A DNA stretch of 62,000 nt, taken from assembly GCA_015680685.1 (NCBI GenBank), contig MNCI01034664.1, positions 955,642 through 1,017,641 on the forward strand, in the 5' to 3' direction. The DNA is from Gnetum montanum. Taxonomy: Eukaryota; Streptophyta; Gnetopsida; Gnetales; Gnetaceae. A model generated the notes under the pieces. That model saw nothing but the letters and a program-made list of their open reading frames with translations. It was not told where the DNA came from and made no database searches. Every line of letters begins with the position of its first letter. Within the stretch, counting starts at the first letter, position 1. A program made the translations under genes and the position numbers. Positions 58,148 through 62,000 of this stretch are shown here, piece after piece.

Positions 58148-58190
58148 NCGCTCCCCAACAACCACATGCCCCCTCCCCAACCTACCACAT
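57961..58190 (+). repeat. tRNA-derived SINE copy 2 with long poly-C tail and an N
   Basis: It starts TTAGGTGTTAGCCTAGTGG (A box). The B box part is shortened. The body ctatgtttcacttattttgg and tail caacaccaccacaccccc match copy 1 in the opposite orientation. The tail runs into about 38 C (58110-58147) and an N at 58148, then C-rich sequence. The N marks an unresolved tract length. Confidence 0.6.
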
Positions 58191-58416
58191 ATCATTAGCA
58201 AAACCAAAAAAATATGACTATAGGCATATGCAAAGACATATAGTTAACAAAATGCATAATTTGACTATAAGTATACCTAAAGACATATGTCAATATAAGG
58301 ATGCCTTAAGTGTAAATTAAATTGGTAACCTCTTGCCTAACAAGACAATGAGTGAACTACTTGGCATTAAAAATTTTAAGTGTTTTGGATAACATTTGGA
58401 TTAAAGCAACGAAACT

Positions 58417-58562
58417 TTGGGATATTTCAACCCCAAATAATTGAAACATAGGTGCACCCCAAGATTTATAGAAGTTTGTAACTCACTATTACCTAATAGA
58501 ATCAAACCTATGACCTAGGGTTACTAGGCCAATACCCATACCATTAGGCTAAAATCTCATTG
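58417..58562 (-). repeat. tRNA-derived SINE copy 3
   Basis: The minus strand reads TTTAGCCTAATGGTATGGG (A box), AGGTTTGATTCTATTAGG (B box), then the same body (cttggggtgcacctatgttt) and a short tail without poly-C. Confidence 0.6.
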
Positions 58563-58599
58563 TTATAAATCAACAAAATTTTTAAAATATTACCATATG

Positions 58600-59741
58600 G
58601 CTTAAATATATCTCTAATATTTGACTAAGAGGATATAATTCATTTTCAACAAACACTTAATGAGAAACTTATCATATTACATGTAGAAATTTGAATTTTT
58701 CTTGAATTGAGACATTACCACTAAGAATTATTGGAGGTAATGTAGATCAATATGATATCGATAAAATTTGTTAGAATACTAAGAAAAATTGATTGTCTTG
58801 AAAAAAATTTGAGCATATTGCACATTGTTATGGGAATCAATATGGATCAATATCCTTTGTTGCTAGAATTTGGATTGGTGATATTATAGGAGGTAACATA
58901 GGGTGATGCAAATCAATATAGTTAAAATGATATCAATCTATGTCATTGGAATCGATGCAAATTAATTAGTAAAGAATCTAAAATTTTTTATAACTCAATC
59001 TTAATGAATTTAAAGTTGTTTTGCTTAAAATCTTAAGACTTCCTATAGAAAATTTTGTAAAAATGTAAGATCTAATGATAACTAAATGAAAAAGCTTTAG
59101 TATCAAAATAGATCTAATGGAAATGATGCTAAGAAAGTTGTAATTCAAGTGAAGATGCAAGAAATGAAACTTTGTAATTGAAACTTGGTAGATATGAAGC
59201 AATCAATTAATCTGATGCTTCAATCTAATGTAAATGAATCACTCTAATGGATCTTTAAATGATAATAGATTAACAGCTAATGAAAAATATATTTTTAATA
59301 AAATATAAATAAGAGACTTAAGAAAACTTATGTGAAATAGATAAAATGAGAGAGTGTGAATGTAAATATGGGAGATCTTTTTACAAATATGAGAATATTA
59401 AGAGAATGATTTTGAGAAATTTGAATTTGCCTATGCTTCTTGTCTTCAAATCCTTAATTAATGAAAAATGAGTGTGCCTTACTATGGGCTATGAGGAAGG
59501 GAGGGAACACCTATATTTATAGAATTAGTTGTACTTTTATGCCATGTTGGGCATATTTTAGCAATCTTACACATTGTAGGTGTAATTTTTCATTTCAAGA
59601 AAGTTTTACATGTAGTACATAATCATAGGCCTAACCATGACATTACAACATGAGAATAGAAGGTCTAACAACATGAATTAAAAAAATACATGAATATGAA
59701 AATGATTAAGACATGAAATAAACCCCACAATATTTTCTAAT
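58600..59741 (-). repeat. 3' LTR of a second copia element (left limit unsure)
   Basis: The minus strand reads AAGAAGGGAC, a purine tract, then TATTAGAAAATATTGTGGGG, a TG-to-TA decayed LTR start. A TATA box (TATAAATA on the minus strand) lies at about 59513-59520. I could not place the LTR's other end; it lies somewhere between 58.6 and 59.2 kb. Confidence 0.5.
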
Positions 59742-60780
59742 AGTCCCTTCTTTAGTGTCTTCTTTGACTTCATCTTTTATGAAATAATATTTGAGACAAA
59801 TATGTTTAGATTTTTTATGAAGAACATGCTCTTTAGATATATCAATGGTTGTTATGTTATCAACAAACAAATCAATAGAAGTGTGTACCTCAAAATTAAT
59901 ATGTATTAAAAACTTCTTGATCCATAAAATATGTTGGAGATCTTTAGCCATTTAAATACATTCTGCTTTACAAGGTGAAAGATTAACTAAAATTTACTTC
60001 CTTATTTTCAATATTTTGGGTTTGCCCTATGAAAAATGAGATATTTTAATGTAGATTTTCTATTATTTATATCTTCTCTCCAATCAACATTTGAATATGC
60101 ATGAATTTTTTCATCTCCTTTGATAAAATTTAAACTATAATTATAAGTTCCTTTGATGTATTAGAGAACATGCTTAAGGAGAGTCTTATAAACAACTCTT
60201 GGCTCTTGCATAAATCTTGAAAGCTAAGAAGTAGCAAATTCCAAATCAAGTCTACTTTGACATAAAAATCTCAATAACCCCATAATTCCTCTATAGTGTG
60301 AGACATCAACAAGTAGAGTCCCATCCTTCAAATTAAGCTTTCAATCTTAAGGCAATGATGTGGTAGTAATTTTCTTATCATTCATTTTATATTTTTCAAG
60401 AATTACATGAGCATATTTTGTTTAATGAATTTTCAAATATTCTTCTTCTTGATCAACTTGAATTTTCAAAAAATATTTAAACAATTCCAAATCTTTTATT
60501 TCAAACTTTTTCATCATATTTTTCTAAAACTTAATAACTTAAATTTCAATAGTTCTATACAATACCAAATTATCCACATAAAGGGAAATCAAAATGAAAT
60601 CTTTTCCAACATGTTTGTAATGAAGTGCAAGCTCAAATATGCATGATTTATATCTAGGCATTAAAAGATATTCATTTATTCTATGAAACTTAGCTTTTGG
60701 AATTTATTTTAAAGCATAAAGGGCTTGCCTTATATAATTGTATGAAAACCAATTTTTGTTTTTATTAGACCCCAAAATAT
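59742..60780 (-). pseudogene. Copia RT/RNase H remnant, truncated
   Basis: The RNase H end at 59951-59742 has FVDNITTIDISKEHVLHKKS followed by KHICLKYYFI, the copia CDN...HKRSKHI block. Upstream, the minus strand at about 60560-60585 gives LYVDNLV, the RT YVDDL site with one D changed to N. The element breaks off at about 60780 against another repeat; integrase and gag are missing. Confidence 0.75.
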
Positions 60781-60784
60781 AAAT

Positions 60785-62000
60785 ATATTAAAAGTAAAAA
60801 TTTAGAGTAAAAAGGAAAAAAGCAAAGGAAAAACTTGAAAACAACAAAAATAAAAGGCCTAATTATTTTGAATATGCCTTTTCAAGTTTTCATCTTTACA
60901 ACTAATCTTAGAAAACCTTCCCTGTGGGGTAGGAAAAGGATTAAATTTTTTTGTTATTAAGAAGCATTCAAATGGGTTTTTACTTCCTACTAAAAGCTTC
61001 ATGTTAATGAAAAAGAAAAACCAAATAGAGAAACATTTAGAAATTCAACTGAAGCATCAACTATTGAATAATGTTATCCTTAACTAATAATGAAAAAATA
61101 GTTAGGTGGAGAATCTCCATGAAAAATCACATTACATTAAGACTTCTAGATGGCAAAAAGAATAAGAGGATAAAGGAAATGTCAAGTATGAAGTAGAAAT
61201 CCTTGGTTCAAAACCTTGTAAATACCTACAACACTAAGTCTAAGAGCTATGAACAAGGGGATAAGTTAAAAAAATAATGGATGAATGTATCTTCCATATT
61301 GCAAACACGAAATCTCAAGTCAAGAACACTTAAGTGAAAGAACTGAATACTAATAGTAAAACCTTGATAAATCAAATACCATAGAAAAATATCTATTTTT
61401 TTGGTAGTAGTATTCCATATCTTCTAAGTTTACTACTTTTATAAAGATAAGTTGTGGTTAACCTTCCAAAGCTAATTGAGTCTTGGCCAAATATTAATAT
61501 CAAAACTAGTAAGAATATACAAAATCTTGAATTGATATGAAAAAACGTGATGGCCATTAATCCAAGAAAAATCAAGAAAATCATTATGAGAATCATGAAT
61601 AGTTACACTTCTATCCAAAATATCAACAAATGTAGTCTTTTTAGAAACATTAATTCCATAGAGACTTTGACACTTAGACCAAGTAATCCAATGATTATGC
61701 ATGTGAAGAGATGAAAGGGGGGAGATGCCATGCTTGCACCATGTACTACAAAGGCATGGATGCTTAATAGCCCATGATTCATTATTAATGGAAAGCCACC
61801 AATGAGAAATCTTATCAAGCATAAAGGTAGAAACAGTAATATTATTGAAGTTCCAAAATCACTAATAAAACTCCAAGCCCTCCAAATGTGCTTTATGACA
61901 ATAGAATCTAGTATAGTAATACCTTTTAAGAAAAGGATCCAATTTTAAAATTGAGTATCTTTCCAGTAATCACTACCTCTAGGCTTAACCATTTGAATAT
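60785..62000 (-). repeat. Unassigned repeat to the window end, possibly a LINE tail
   Basis: It shares a segment with 54220-54300. The minus-strand frame at 61822-61393 and the sequence above it have a Trp-rich look (KHIWRAWSFISDFG near 61890; SWAIKHPCLCSTWCKHGISP near 61740), loosely like the zf-RVT region after plant LINE RTs. I cannot confirm a family. The window ends inside it. Confidence 0.35.

Noticed and set aside
58009-58320. 103-residue frame with a poly-Pro run
   Set aside because: It is produced by the SINE poly-C tail and includes an ambiguous base.
61393-61822. Confident LINE or host-gene call for the Trp-rich minus frame
   Set aside because: The likeness to the zf-RVT region is loose. 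I kept it as an unassigned repeat.

Overview
This is nuclear DNA from a plant with a large, repeat-filled genome. A gymnosperm is my best guess, but it is inference only. It rests on long, heavily decayed Athila/Tat-like Ty3-gypsy elements, Ty1-copia elements, a plant-type LINE fragment and one intron-less SAUR (small auxin up RNA) gene. I found no bacterial or organellar genes, no tRNA or rRNA genes and no CRISPR array. The only host gene I can defend is the SAUR gene at 52926-53381.

From 1 to about 49.56 kb the window is a stack of nested retrotransposons. The oldest layer, element E, is a minus-strand Athila-like element. Its 5' LTR is at 39425-40123 plus 49399-49561. Its primer-binding site, gag, protease, RT, RNase H and integrase are scattered down to 4248. 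Inserted into E are: element A (left edge to 4247, plus strand, a third ORF and the 3' LTR); two non-coding LTR-type insertions (4700-8189 and 12285-15147); insertion F (from about 16093 to about 32.7 kb); a copia element (33261-39022); and solo LTR A3 (40124-49393). F is itself split by element C (16873-30788, plus strand, 5-bp duplication ACATT), and C's integrase is split by solo LTR A2 (23154-23954). A3 is split by element B (40269-48588, minus strand, duplication CTAGT), the youngest insertion judged by LTR similarity. This gives four levels of nesting on one branch (E, F, C, A2) and three on the other (E, A3, B).

Elements A and C carry, downstream of pol, a long third ORF made of a globular N-terminal part, a long coiled coil and a shared C-terminal PYPW motif. 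In C it is preceded by a second TATA-box module and plausible splice sites. In A the frame runs about 2.5 kb with no frameshift, and all 19 internal stops are TAG or TAA. Element B has lost RT and nearly all of the third ORF but keeps an almost complete integrase, so it looks non-autonomous.

The right side (49.56-62 kb) holds LINE fragments, then a CpG-retaining low-copy island (about 51.3-53.9 kb) around the SAUR gene. Beyond that are a 2.5-kb foldback element with inverted arms of about 520 bp and a 5-bp duplication (54669-57178), a tandem duplication that preserves its empty site, a cluster of tRNA-derived SINEs with C-rich tails (one ending in a C tract with an N), a truncated copia element (to about 60.78 kb), and an unassigned repeat to the window end. 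All similarities were judged by eye; no alignment or database search was run.
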